Shown here: positions 7,984 through 16,987 of the stretch, piece after piece
How the letters are laid out: the number at the start of each line of letters is the position of its first letter
How positions within the stretch are numbered: position 1 is the stretch's first letter
Assembly (NCBI GenBank): GCA_041686695.1
Contig: JAWLDJ010000007.1
Span: 1-57,017 of the forward strand
Direction: 5' to 3'
Length of the DNA: 57,017 nt
Source: T1Sed10-7 sp041686695
GTDB taxonomy: Bacteria > Actinomycetota > Nitriliruptoria > Nitriliruptorales > Nitriliruptoraceae
Program-made: the position numbers and the translations under genes
Notes under the pieces: generated by a model
The model's input: only the letters and a program-made list of their open reading frames with translations
Databases searched by the model: none
What the model was told of the DNA's origin: nothing

Positions 7984-10704
7984 GTGACGGGCAGCGCACC
8001 GTTGTCCGAGGTGCTCGGGCCCGCTCCCGCCTGGACGGGCGCCGCCGTCGTCGGGGTGCTGCTCGCCGAGCGGATCGTGGCGGGCCAGCTGCGCTCCGCG
8101 CCCGTCGAACGCTCGCTGCCGGCGCTGCTGCGCGCGCTGCCCAGCGCGGGTGGCATCGCGGTGCTGACCGCGGTGGTCGGCGCCGTGCTGCTGCTCGTGC
8201 TCGCGCACCGTGGGCGCGACCGCGACCGGCTCGGTGCCACCACCTCGATCGTGACGCTGGTCGTCGTCGGGGCGGCGACCGCGGGCGGCCTCGTCCTGCG
8301 TGCCGATGCGGCAGCCTCGGGGCTGCTGCCGACGCTGGCCGCCCAGGGCGGCGGTGCCGAGCTCACCATGACCGTGGTGGCCGAGCCCAGGCCGATCGCC
8401 CGCGGCTGGCACGTCCTGGTCCGGGTCGACCGGCTGGGGCAGACCGCCATCCGGGAGCGCGCCGCCCTGGTGATCGAGGAGGCCCCGCCCGCGCTCGGTG
8501 ACCGGTGGCGTGCCACGGCCAGCGCGCGACCGCTACCGGACGGCGGGTACGGCACCTGGCTCGCCCAGCAGCACGCCCGCGTGGTGCTCGACCTCGACGG
8601 GTTGGAGCGGGTCGGGCCCGGTGGTGCCGCCGCCCGCGCTTCGGAGTGGCTGCGGGCGCGTGTGCGGCAGGCCGCCACCCGCCACCTCGACGAACGGACC
8701 GGGGGACTGCTCGTCGGCTTCGTGACCGGTGACACCCGGCTGCTGACCGTCGAGGATCGGACCGCGTTACAGGCCACGAGCCTGACGCACCTGACGGCGG
8801 TGTCCGGGACGAACGTGGCGATCGTGATCGGCGGGGTACTGGCGGTGGTCGGGCTGCTCGGCCTGCCGATGACGGCGCGGCGACTGGCGGTCGTCGTGGT
8901 GGTGCCCTGGTTCGCCTTCCTCACGCGCTTCGAGCCGAGCGTGCTGCGGGCGGGCTCGATGGCCCTGATCCTCCTGCTGGCCGGTACCCGTGGCCAGGTC
9001 CGTGACGCTCGTCACGCCCTGGCGGTGGCGGTGCTGCTGTTGGTCCTGGTCGACCCCCGCCTGGCCGGCTCGCTGGGCCTGGTCCTCTCCGCGAGCGCGA
9101 CCGCTGGTGTGCTGCTGCTCGCCCCCGTCGTCCGCGACCGCGTGCCGGATCGCGTGCCGCGGCGGGTGGCGACGCTGGTGGGGGTCACGATCGGGGCGCA
9201 GCTGGCCGTGCTCCCGGTGCTCCTGGCGACCTTCGGCGAGCTCCACCTCGTGAGCCTGCCCGCCAACCTCGTGGCGGTGCCGGCCGCGATGGTGGCGGCA
9301 TCGCTGGCCTTCGTCGGGACGGCGCTGGCGGTCGTCCACGTCGGGCTTGCCGCGGGGTGCTTCGCGCTGGCCGGGCCGGGTGCGGCCGTCGTGCTGACCG
9401 TCGCCGAGACGCTGGCCGGCCGCGGTGGCACGATCGACGCGGCCCGGCCCGTCACGCTCGTGGCCGCGGCCGCGGGCACCCTGTGGCTGCTGTCCGGGGA
9501 TCGGGGTCGGCGGCGGCGGTTGGCACTGACGGTCCTGATCGTCGCCGTCGCGGTGGCCATGCTGCCGGCGGTGACCGGGAGTCTGCCGCCCGACGGGCTG
9601 CGGGTGACGGCGATCGATGTCGGGCAGGGCGATGCGTTCCTGGTGGAGTCACCACGGGCCCGGATCCTGGTCGATGCCGGCGCCGACGGGACCGCCGCGC
9701 GGTGGCTGCGTCGGCATGGCCGCCGCCACCTCGATCTGGTGGTGGTCACCCACGCGGATCTCGACCACATCGGCGGGGTCGCCGAGGTGCTGCGGCGGGT
9801 GCGTGTGGGGGCGCTGTGGGTGCGGCCGCTGCCCCCCGAGCCGCCCGCCAGCAGCCAGCTGCGAGCAGCAGCGACGCGACGCGGGGTGCCCGTGCGGGCC
9901 CCGGTCCAGGGCACGCGGGTCCACCTCGGTGACCTGACCATCGAGGTGCTGCATCCCCCGCCCGGCCGGCCCTACCGGTTCGCCCGCAGCGAGCGCAACG
10001 AGTCCTCGCTGGTGCTGCGGGTGCTCCACCGCGGCGCCCGGGTGCTGCTCCCGGGCGACATCGGACGCCAGGCGCAGTCCCACCTGCTGGCCGATCGGCC
10101 CCAGCGGCTGGCGGCCGAGGTGTTGGCCGTGCCCCACCACGGTGCCGGCACGACCGAGCCCGCGTTCCTGGCGGCGGTGGGCGCCGAGGTGGCCCTGGTC
10201 AGCGTCGGCGCCGACAACCAGCACGGGCACCCCCACCCCGACACCCTGGCGGCGCTGGAGGCGTTGGGCACCAGGATCCACCGCACCGATCTCCGCGGCA
10301 CCGTGGCCGTCATGGTCCCGGGTCGCCGGCCGGGGCCGGAGGCCCTCGCCACCCTGTCGGTAGGCTGCGAGCATGTCCGTGCTCCTGCTCGCCGGCGACG
10401 ACGACCTCCTGCTGCTGCGGGAGGTCGAGCGGCGTCTGGAGCGGCTGGTGGCCGACGCGCCCGATCCGGTCGTCGACCGCTACGACGCCTCGGAGCTCGA
10501 TCACCTCCCCGAGCTCAGGACCACGTCGCTGTTCGGCGGGCGGAGCTGTGTGGTGCTGCGCGGTGTGGAGGCCCTGCAGGGCGAGCTCAAGGACGAGGTC
10601 GAGCGGTACCTGGAGGCACCCTCGCCCGACGCGGACCTGGTGCTGGTGGCGCGGGGAACGGGCCGGATCCAGAAGATCGCCAAGCTCACGAAGGAGCGGG
10701 GTGA
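7984..10704 (+). CDS. comEC: ComEC/Rec2 DNA uptake channel, 3' end in doubt
   Basis: ComEC forms the inner-membrane channel for single-stranded DNA uptake. The protein has N-terminal hydrophobic segments, an OB-like DUF4131 region, a 'Competence' membrane domain ('LQATSLTHLTAVSGTNVAIV'), and a C-terminal metallo-beta-lactamase domain with 'THADLDH' and 'VPHHGAGT'. GTG 7984 is the most likely start, since upstream sequence in this frame overlaps comEA. The homologous part ends near base 10350. The frame then runs 332 nt into holA with Arg/Ala-rich shadow-like sequence before stopping at 10704. A one-base shift would end it at the TAG at 10361-10363, giving about 793 rather than 906 residues. 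Confidence 0.88.
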   Translation: MTGSAPLSEVLGPAPAWTGAAVVGVLLAERIVAGQLRSAPVERSLPALLRALPSAGGIAVLTAVVGAVLLLVLAHRGRDRDRLGATTSIVTLVVVGAATAGGLVLRADAAASGLLPTLAAQGGGAELTMTVVAEPRPIARGWHVLVRVDRLGQTAIRERAALVIEEAPPALGDRWRATASARPLPDGGYGTWLAQQHARVVLDLDGLERVGPGGAAARASEWLRARVRQAATRHLDERTGGLLVGFVTGDTRLLTVEDRTALQATSLTHLTAVSGTNVAIVIGGVLAVVGLLGLPMTARRLAVVVVVPWFAFLTRFEPSVLRAGSMALILLLAGTRGQVRDARHALAVAVLLLVLVDPRLAGSLGLVLSASATAGVLLLAPVVRDRVPDRVPRRVATLVGVTIGAQLAVLPVLLATFGELHLVSLPANLVAVPAAMVAASLAFVGTALAVVHVGLAAGCFALAGPGAAVVLTVAETLAGRGGTIDAARPVTLVAAAAGTLWLLSGDRGRRRRLALTVLIVAVAVAMLPAVTGSLPPDGLRVTAIDVGQGDAFLVESPRARILVDAGADGTAARWLRRHGRRHLDLVVVTHADLDHIGGVAEVLRRVRVGALWVRPLPPEPPASSQLRAAATRRGVPVRAPVQGTRVHLGDLTIEVLHPPPGRPYRFARSERNESSLVLRVLHRGARVLLPGDIGRQAQSHLLADRPQRLAAEVLAVPHHGAGTTEPAFLAAVGAEVALVSVGADNQHGHPHPDTLAALEALGTRIHRTDLRGTVAVMVPGRRPGPEALATLSVGCEHVRAPARRRRRPPAAAGGRAASGAAGGRRARSGRRPLRRLGARSPPRAQDHVAVRRAELCGAARCGGPAGRAQGRGRAVPGGTLARRGPGAGGAGNGPDPEDRQAHEGAG
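10361..10366 (+). promoter_or_regulatory. Possible -10 box giving leaderless holA mRNA (TAGGCT)
   Basis: TAGGCT ends 6 nt before the holA ATG. A start site at the normal 6-7 nt distance would fall on the A of the ATG. No Shine-Dalgarno sequence is present, consistent with leaderless translation. Confidence 0.35.
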
Positions 10705-11338
10705 GCGCGTCGACGTGAAACGGCCCCCGGACTGGGACGATCAGGGGTGGGACCGCGTCGTCGGGGAGGAGTTCCGGCGGCTGTCCCGGAAGGCGGATGC
10801 GACCGCGATCGCTGCGATCCGCACCCACGCCGGGACCGAGCCGGCCGCGATCGCCTCCCAGGTCGGCTCGGTCTGCGCCACCCACCCGGACGTCCCCGTC
10901 CTGTTGGCAGAGCACGTCGATGCCGTGGTCATCGGCCACGGTCGCGCCTCCGGGTTCGTGGTCGCCGACGCGATCGCGGGCCGGGACCCCCGGTCGGCGC
11001 TGGTCGCCCTCAGGGGTGCGCTGGCGGCGGGCGACGCTCCACTGGCGATCGTCGGGGCGATCGCCTACCGGGTGCGTCAGCTGCTCCAGGTGCGCTCCGG
11101 TGCGAGCCCGAAGCAGGTCGGTATGCGGCCCGGTCGCGGCTACGACCAGCTGCGGGCGCACGCCCGGGCCTTCGCGCCGGGCGAGCTGGCCTGGGTGCAC
11201 GACCGGCTGGCCACGCTCGATCTGCAGCTGAAGGGCTCCGACCTGCCTGATGCGACCGTGCTGGAGCTGGCCGTCCTGGAGCTGGCCCGCGCGCGGGAGG
11301 TCGCAGCGCCGTGGAACCCGCTGGCGTCGCGCCGCTGA
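10373..11338 (+). CDS. holA: DNA polymerase III subunit delta
   Basis: The delta subunit opens the beta clamp as part of the clamp-loader complex. The 321 residues fit HolA: N-terminal 'LLLAGDDDLLLLREVERRLE', the central 'TTSLFGGRSCVVLRGVEAL' typical of the family, and the C-terminal helical collar region ('LAIVGAIAYRVRQLLQVRSG'). Position after comEC is highly conserved in bacteria. The ATG lacks a Shine-Dalgarno sequence but is preceded by TAGGCT, suggesting a leaderless transcript in addition to read-through from comEC. rpsT, often the next gene in this neighbourhood, lies beyond the inserted GDH gene on the other strand. Confidence 0.93.
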   Translation: MSVLLLAGDDDLLLLREVERRLERLVADAPDPVVDRYDASELDHLPELRTTSLFGGRSCVVLRGVEALQGELKDEVERYLEAPSPDADLVLVARGTGRIQKIAKLTKERGERVDVKRPPDWDDQGWDRVVGEEFRRLSRKADATAIAAIRTHAGTEPAAIASQVGSVCATHPDVPVLLAEHVDAVVIGHGRASGFVVADAIAGRDPRSALVALRGALAAGDAPLAIVGAIAYRVRQLLQVRSGASPKQVGMRPGRGYDQLRAHARAFAPGELAWVHDRLATLDLQLKGSDLPDATVLELAVLELARAREVAAPWNPLASRR

Positions 11339-11350
11339 CCCGGCGGTCGG

Positions 11351-14300
11351 TCAGGACCGGGGTGGCTGCGGACGACGTTCCACCGTCTCCCGGATCGCCC
11401 GTGCCGCCACCCCGAGGGCGTCCAGCTGGCGATGCTCCGCCGAGGCTGCCGCTGCGACGGTCTGCCGGGTGCGCTCGAGGTGCTCGCGGCGGCGCTCGAG
11501 CCAGCGCTCGATCGCTGCGCCCGTCCCGGGGGGTTCGCCAGGGTCCGCGCCGGCACCCGAGAGCATGGCGACCACGGCTGCCCGCCGTGCGCGGCGTAGG
11601 TCCATGGACAGCCCGAGGCGCTCGCGCCGGGCCCAGCTGCTGCGGACGTCGAGACGGCGCAGTGTCTCCTCCAACCGGTCGACCCCCAGACGATCCGAGA
11701 GCTGCAGCAGCGCGTCGGCGACCGCCGCTTCGCTGAGGTGGCTCGGCAGGTGGTGTCGAACGGCAGCGACGTCGGGGACCAGTGACAGGTCACGAGCTGC
11801 GGCCAGCAGACGGGCGAGCTCCGGCTCGACGAGATCGTCGGCGAGCCAGCGGGCGTGGGCTGCGCGGGCCCGCCGCTGGCTCCGGGTGCCGAGCCCGTCC
11901 AGCGCCGCCAGGAGATGGTCGGCGATGGGCCGCTGCTCCCGCGCGGCGTCGACCGGTTCCGGTGCGGTCGGGTCGGTCAGCAGCACCCGTGCCAGGGTGA
12001 CCACCAGTTCCTCGAGCGGCAGCTCGAGCTCGCGTCGACGGGCCGGATCGTGGAGGCGGTCCAGCGCGTCCAGGCGGGTCCACCAGCGCTCGGCGTCGAC
12101 GATGTGGATCGCGGCCTGGATCGCCTGCACCGCGACCGTCAGGTCGACCCCGGCCTCGGCGGCCAGACGGGAGGCGACGGTGACGCCCAGACGGTCGATG
12201 ATGGTGTTGACCACGACGGTGGTGATCAGTTCCCGTCGCAGCCGGTGCTCCTCGAGCAGGTCGCCGAACCGGGCCACCGCGCTGCCGGGTAGCGAGCGTT
12301 CCAGCGCCGGGCGCAGCAGTGGGGCATCGGGCACCTCCGAGGCCAGCAGCGTCTCCTTCAGCTCCCGTTTGGCCCAGGCCATCAACGAGGCGAGTTCGGG
12401 GCGGCTCAGGCCCGCGTCGGCCTCGGCCCGGGCGGTCAGCTCCGCGGCGGTGGGCAGGCACTCCGCCTCGCGGTCGAGGTCCGTCTCGGTCTCCAGCCGC
12501 CGCAGGAGCTGGTCGTAGTGCTCGAGGCTTCGGGGGCTGCGATCGAGCTCCCGCGAGATCGCGGCGCAGCTGCCGGCCACCAGGTCCACCGCACGGTCGA
12601 CGACCTCCTCGGCCATGTCCTCGAGGACCTGGTTGCGCTCCTGGCGGTCGAGGCGTCCGCGCTCCTCGGCCAGGCGCAGCAGGATCTTCAGGTTCACCTC
12701 CAGGTCGGAGGTCGCCACCCCGGCGGCGTTGTCGATCGCATCCTGGTTCAGCAGCGTGCCCCGGCGCGCCAGCTCGATCCGGGCCCGCTGGGTCAGCGCG
12801 AGGTTGGCACCCTCCCCGATGACCCGCGCGCGCACGGTCGAGGCCTCGACCCGCACGTCGGCGTTGGCGCGATCGCCGAGTTCGCTCTCCGGTTCGGCGG
12901 TCGCACGGATGTAGGTGCCGATACCACCCGCGAACAGCAGGTCGACGGGCGCGCGCAGGATGGCCCGGATCAGCTCGGGGGGCGTCAACTCCGCCGCCTC
13001 GGTCCGCAGCAGCTCGCGCACCTCGTCGCTGAGCGCCACCCGCTTCGCCGCGCGCGGCACGATCATCGCACCCGGAGACAGCAGCCGACGGTCGTAGCGA
13101 CCCCAGGAGGAGCCGGGCAGCTCGTAGAGGCGCTGGCGCTCGGCGAAGCTCACCTCCGGATCCGGGTCGGGGTCCAGGAAGATGTGCCGGTGATCGAAGG
13201 CGGCCACCAACCGCACGCTGCGCGAGCGCAGCAGGCCGTTGCCGAAGACGTCGCCGGACATGTCGCCGATCCCCGTGACCGAGATCGGATCGCTGCTGAC
13301 GTCCACGTCGAGCTCGCGGAAGTGCGCCGCGATGGCCACCCAGGCTCCCTTGGCGGTGACGCCGTGACGCTTGTGGTCGTAGCCGTGCTCCCCGCCGGAG
13401 GCGAAGGCGTCGTCGAGCCAGAACCCGTACCTGGCGGCGACCTCGTTGGCCAGATCCGAGAAGGTCGCCGTGCCACGGTCGGCGGCGACCACGAGGTAGG
13501 GGTCGTCACCATCGTGGCGGACCACCTCCGGCGGCGGGACGACGCGGTCGGCCTCGAGGTCGTCGGTGACGTCCAGCAGCCCCCGCACGAAGGTGACGTA
13601 CTGCCGGCGAGCCTCGGCTGGCGCGTCGCCGGGATCCTCGGGTTCCCGGGTGAGGACGAACCCGCCCTTGGCCCCGGACGGCACGATCACCGCGTTCTTG
13701 AGCACCTGGGCCTTGACCAGGTCCAGCACCTCGTTGCGCACGTCGTCACGACGATCGGACCAGCGCAGGCCGCCGCGCGAGACGGGACCGCTGCGCAGGT
13801 GCACCCCCTCGACGCGGGGGGAGTGGACGAAGATCTCGCGGTAGGGACGGGGCTCGGGAGCGTCGGAGATGCGGGAGGGGTCGATCTTCAACGCGACGTA
13901 CGGCTCGCCGCTGTCGTCGGCGTGGGCATCCGGCCGGAAGGCGTTGGTCCGCAACGTGGCGTCGATGAGTTCCAGCAGGCGCCGGAGGATCCGGTCGTGG
14001 TCGAGGCGTTCCAGCTGGTCGAGCTCCGCCAGCACCGCGGCGCGGGTCTCCTGCTCGGTCGGAGCAGCGGGGGAGCGGTGCGGATCGAAGCGGGCGTGGA
14101 TGTGGTCGACGAGGGCATGGACCGTCTCCGGGTGGGAGACCAGGATGGTGTCGACGTAGGCGGGGGTGTAGGAGGTCCCCAGCTGCCGCCGGAGCCGGCG
14201 GTAGGCCCGCAGGACCGAGACGTCGAACCAGTCGAGTCGTGAGACCACCACCAGCCGGTTCAGCGGATCCACCTCCAGGTGGCCACGCCAGGCGGCCAGG

Positions 14301-16189
14301 ATCGCGTCCGCCACCCGCGGGCCGTCGGTGGCGGGATCCAGGTCCGGGGCCCGGATACCGAAGTCGTGCAGGGTGGCCTCGGCGTCGGTGCGCTCGTCCA
14401 GGGGGTGGGGGACCTCGTCCACCGTGGTGAGTCCGAGGCTCTCGAGGATCGGCAGGAAGGAGGACAGCTCCAGGGTCCTCGACCGTTTGGCGGCCAGGAG
14501 ACGGATCGGCGCGCCGGCGCGGCGCGGTGGCAGCACCCCGGCGCCGGCCGCTTCGGGGGAGGGCGGGTCCGGCGGCGCCGCCCGCAGCCAGACGAGCAGG
14601 GTGGCATCACCCTCCATCGTCCGGGCCAGCAGCTGCACGTCGGTGACCGCGTCGACCGGTTCGGTGACGTCCCGGTAGGACCGCGGGAGCCGTGAGACGA
14701 TCGACCGGCCGATGGTCTCGGCCGTGTGAACACCGACACGCCGGGTCAGCTCGCGCACCACCGTCTCGTCCCAGGGCCGGGCGAGGTCGGCGATCGTGCG
14801 GTCGAGGTCGGCGGCGGCCGCCGGCACCTTCGAGCTCCAGGCCTGCGGGTCGTCCGGAGACCGGAGCTCGAGCACGTAGCGACTGATCGCGTCGCGCTGG
14901 AGGTCGATGGAGGCATCCACCTCGACGCCGGTCGCGTCGAACCGCTGGCTGAGGAACGTCCTGAGGCGGCGGGCCAGTTCAGGGCTCCAGCGCTCGCGGG
15001 GGAGTGCGACCAGGACCGACACGGTGCCGCTCGGCTGGTGCGGGCAGGCGAACGCGGCGACCTCGTGGTGCTGCTCCGCCTGGAGCAGGCCGACCAGCAG
15101 ATCTCGGAAGCTGGCCCGCGTGGCCCGCAGCAGCTCGTCCTTGGGGATCGCGTGGGCCAGAGCGGTCAGGGTGATGGCCTCGTGGGACCCATCGACCATG
15201 TCCTCGACCTCGAGCACCTGACGCAGCCGCCGGCGCAGCACCGGGGTGTTGCGCACCGGCTCGGCGATGCCCTTGCGGGTCTGCAGGCCGAGGATGCGCA
15301 GCCGGCCGGTCCCGGCTCGACCCTCGTCGGGGAACGTCACCTCGAAGACCTCGAGCGGGGCCCGGCGCTGGACGGTCGAACGGGCACGGGTGCGTGAGGT
15401 GGCCAGCCGGGGGAGGTCGTCGCAGCTCGGGGCGGCATCGATGTCGGCCAGCAGCCGTGCCCGGCGTGCGGGGTCACTGAGGATCCCGAGGTTGCGCGGC
15501 TCGCCGTCGGCGCCGCGCCGCGGTGTGGCCTGGCAGCCGAGGAGCAGCAGGTTGTCGTCCAGCAGCCAGGACAGCAACGCCGCCACCTCGGCGTCACCCG
15601 GCTCGCCGGTGGCCAGCGCCGCGGCACCGGCCTCCACCTCGGCGCGCATGGCGCCGTGGTGGTCGGTGACCACCTCGACGTCCTCGAGGTCGGCGCGGAC
15701 GCGACCGAGCAGGGCGGTGATGGCAGCCTCGTCCTCGGGCAGGCCGGTCACTTCGACCTCGATCACCGACGCCCGGTGCGCGGCGGTCCGGGCGGGAGCG
15801 AAGCCGACCACCTGACCGTCCTCGTCCAGCTCCATGCCCAGGATCGGGTGGAACGTGCCGCGGATCTCCAACCCGCTGTGCACCAGCTCCGCGGTGATGG
15901 TGGACAGCAGGAAGGGGCGGTCCCTCCAGACCACCTCGATGGTGGCACGCCCCGACACCGCGTCGTGGTGCCGCAGCGCGACCCGGAGCTCGTCCAACGG
16001 GTGGCGGGTGAGCTGGTCGAGCATGTCGGTGAGCTGCTCGACGATGGCGTCGGTCGGCTGGGCCAGGACGTGATCGGGGGCGCGGCGCAGGGCCCCGTCG
16101 GCCAGGGCCGCCAGCAGGTCGGCCTTCGGATGCCCGCTGGCGGCGATCGCAGCGTGGACGGCTGCGGCGGGAGGTCCAGGATCCGTCAC
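11351..16189 (-). CDS. gdhB: NAD-specific glutamate dehydrogenase, large (~180 kDa) type
   Basis: Catalyses NAD-dependent oxidative deamination of glutamate to 2-oxoglutarate. The 1,612 residues match the GDH-180 class known from Streptomyces clavuligerus and Pseudomonas, which has long ACT-like N-terminal regulatory regions. The catalytic core is recognisable: 'GPVSRGGLRWSDRRDD', 'LKNAVIVPSGAKGGFVL' and 'VTGIGDMSGDVFGNGLL', followed by 'LLFAGGIGTYIRA'. The GTG at 16189 has only a weak ribosome site. A -10 box (TAGGGT on the minus strand, 16226-16231) lies 37-42 nt upstream, with an 18-bp element shared with the phosphofructokinase promoter. The gene sits between holA and rpsT, an insertion into an otherwise conserved order. 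It converges on holA with a 12-bp gap. Confidence 0.95.
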   Translation of the reverse strand: MTDPGPPAAAVHAAIAASGHPKADLLAALADGALRRAPDHVLAQPTDAIVEQLTDMLDQLTRHPLDELRVALRHHDAVSGRATIEVVWRDRPFLLSTITAELVHSGLEIRGTFHPILGMELDEDGQVVGFAPARTAAHRASVIEVEVTGLPEDEAAITALLGRVRADLEDVEVVTDHHGAMRAEVEAGAAALATGEPGDAEVAALLSWLLDDNLLLLGCQATPRRGADGEPRNLGILSDPARRARLLADIDAAPSCDDLPRLATSRTRARSTVQRRAPLEVFEVTFPDEGRAGTGRLRILGLQTRKGIAEPVRNTPVLRRRLRQVLEVEDMVDGSHEAITLTALAHAIPKDELLRATRASFRDLLVGLLQAEQHHEVAAFACPHQPSGTVSVLVALPRERWSPELARRLRTFLSQRFDATGVEVDASIDLQRDAISRYVLELRSPDDPQAWSSKVPAAAADLDRTIADLARPWDETVVRELTRRVGVHTAETIGRSIVSRLPRSYRDVTEPVDAVTDVQLLARTMEGDATLLVWLRAAPPDPPSPEAAGAGVLPPRRAGAPIRLLAAKRSRTLELSSFLPILESLGLTTVDEVPHPLDERTDAEATLHDFGIRAPDLDPATDGPRVADAILAAWRGHLEVDPLNRLVVVSRLDWFDVSVLRAYRRLRRQLGTSYTPAYVDTILVSHPETVHALVDHIHARFDPHRSPAAPTEQETRAAVLAELDQLERLDHDRILRRLLELIDATLRTNAFRPDAHADDSGEPYVALKIDPSRISDAPEPRPYREIFVHSPRVEGVHLRSGPVSRGGLRWSDRRDDVRNEVLDLVKAQVLKNAVIVPSGAKGGFVLTREPEDPGDAPAEARRQYVTFVRGLLDVTDDLEADRVVPPPEVVRHDGDDPYLVVAADRGTATFSDLANEVAARYGFWLDDAFASGGEHGYDHKRHGVTAKGAWVAIAAHFRELDVDVSSDPISVTGIGDMSGDVFGNGLLRSRSVRLVAAFDHRHIFLDPDPDPEVSFAERQRLYELPGSSWGRYDRRLLSPGAMIVPRAAKRVALSDEVRELLRTEAAELTPPELIRAILRAPVDLLFAGGIGTYIRATAEPESELGDRANADVRVEASTVRARVIGEGANLALTQRARIELARRGTLLNQDAIDNAAGVATSDLEVNLKILLRLAEERGRLDRQERNQVLEDMAEEVVDRAVDLVAGSCAAISRELDRSPRSLEHYDQLLRRLETETDLDREAECLPTAAELTARAEADAGLSRPELASLMAWAKRELKETLLASEVPDAPLLRPALERSLPGSAVARFGDLLEEHRLRRELITTVVVNTIIDRLGVTVASRLAAEAGVDLTVAVQAIQAAIHIVDAERWWTRLDALDRLHDPARRRELELPLEELVVTLARVLLTDPTAPEPVDAAREQRPIADHLLAALDGLGTRSQRRARAAHARWLADDLVEPELARLLAAARDLSLVPDVAAVRHHLPSHLSEAAVADALLQLSDRLGVDRLEETLRRLDVRSSWARRERLGLSMDLRRARRAAVVAMLSGAGADPGEPPGTGAAIERWLERRREHLERTRQTVAAAASAEHRQLDALGVAARAIRETVERRPQPPRS

Positions 16190-16225
16190 GTCAAGGCCCG
16201 TCGTCGTGCTGCACGTCTGTCATCG

Positions 16226-16258
16226 ACCCTAGGTCGCAGCGTGCGTGACGGACAGCGC
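16226..16258 (-). promoter_or_regulatory. gdhB promoter with 18-bp element shared with the phosphofructokinase promoter
   Basis: On the minus strand the -10 box TAGGGT (16231 to 16226) is preceded by 9 bp and then an 18-bp element. Written on the plus strand the element is GTGCGTGACGGACAGCGC (16241-16258). The same element with one mismatch, and the same 9-bp spacing to a TAGCGT box, occurs before the gene at 26627-27778. The -35 region falls inside the element (TGTCCG on the minus strand at 17 bp). It could be a sigma-factor recognition sequence or an activator site. Confidence 0.5.
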
Positions 16259-16280
16259 CCGGTCGGGTGCGGACATGCAG

Positions 16281-16303
16281 GTGGCGCCCTGGGAGGGCGC
16301 CAC
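16281..16303 (-). terminator. Hairpin terminator downstream of rpsT
   Basis: A perfect 9-bp stem (GTGGCGCCC / GGGCGCCAC) with a 5-nt loop lies 39 nt past the rpsT stop on the minus strand. There is no U-run. It separates rpsT from the gdhB promoter. Confidence 0.6.
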
Positions 16304-16341
16304 GACGACGGTCGGCCCGCGTTCCGGGGGACCGGGACGGA

Positions 16342-16602
16342 TCAGAGTTGTGCGAGCTGCTTGGCCATCCCGGACTTGCGGTTGGCGGCGGCGTTGCGGT
16401 GGACGACGCCCTTGCTCGCGGCCTTGTCCAGCGACCGTGCAGCGACCTGGAACGCGGCCTCGGCAGCGTCCTTGTCGCCCGTCTCGGCGGCCTCCCGGAA
16501 GCGGCGGACGTCGGTCTTCAGCGCCGAGCGCACACGCTTGTTGCGCGCACGCCGCGTCTCGTTCTGGCGGTTGCGCTTCATCTGGGACTGGATGTTCGCC
16601 AT
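16342..16602 (-). CDS. rpsT: 30S ribosomal protein S20
   Basis: An 86-residue, Lys/Arg-rich three-helix protein that binds 16S rRNA during early 30S assembly. The N-terminus 'MANIQSQMKRNRQNETRR' and the C-terminal 'KGVVHRNAAANRKSGMAKQL' are unmistakable S20 signatures. The ATG at 16602 is preceded by AAGGA at good spacing; the longer open frame upstream is the leader. A roughly 150-nt leader carries three small CTCGT...ACGAG hairpins, possibly an S20 autoregulatory structure. It is divergent from lepA, the usual arrangement in Actinobacteria. Confidence 0.96.
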   Translation of the reverse strand: MANIQSQMKRNRQNETRRARNKRVRSALKTDVRRFREAAETGDKDAAEAAFQVAARSLDKAASKGVVHRNAAANRKSGMAKQLAQL

Positions 16603-16987
16603 GCGGTGATCGGTCCTTGGGCTACGGCAGCGGGGCTGCGGCACCGGGTTCGTGGTGCGGGGGCTCGTGACACGAGGCTCGTGACGAGAGCGGCGGACAG
16701 GGGCTCGTTGGCTCGTCGCGCACGAGAGCGAGGCCGCGCGAGCACGGCGGAGCGCAACGGTACCAGTGGCGTCCCTGGCGCGGCAACCGGTCACCACCCA
16801 GGCCGGACCCGGGGCGGGCGGTGGTGGGCGGAACCCACCTGGCGGCCAGCTGCCGACCACGGCGCCGCAGCGCGGGACGAGGCACGGATACGCTCACCTC
16901 CCCGCTCGCGGACCGGTCCTGTCGCACCGCGCTCCGCGGCCTCGCCCGCTGTGCGTCCCCATCGGACGTGGAAGGCCCGACCGCGCC
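16603..16987. promoter_or_regulatory. Divergent rpsT/lepA promoter region
   Basis: This 385-bp region has no gene. For rpsT (minus) a promoter TTGCCG-N18-TACCGT can be read, with the -10 at 16757-16762 and the -35 at 16781-16786. For lepA (plus) a TACGCT box is at 16889-16894. Between 16664 and 16726 three CTCGT/ACGAG inverted repeats would fold in the rpsT leader RNA. The lepA start has a modest GGAAGG about 12 nt upstream. Confidence 0.45.
16664..16726 (-). promoter_or_regulatory. Candidate S20 autoregulatory leader: three CTCGT...ACGAG hairpins
   Basis: In the rpsT leader (minus strand) three stem-loops share the same stem. They lie at 16712-16726 (5-bp stem, 5-nt loop), 16678-16688 (short stem, 3-nt loop) and 16664-16676 (5-bp stem, 3-nt loop). 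Repeated identical stems suggest protein binding. S20 is known to control its own translation in E. coli; applying that here is inference. Confidence 0.35.

Noticed and set aside
12518..14242. Long plus-strand open frame (574 codons) opposite gdhB
   Set aside because: It lies entirely antisense to a clear NAD-GDH gene. Its translation is Gly/Val/Asp/Arg-rich without a recognisable domain, as expected for a shadow frame at high GC.
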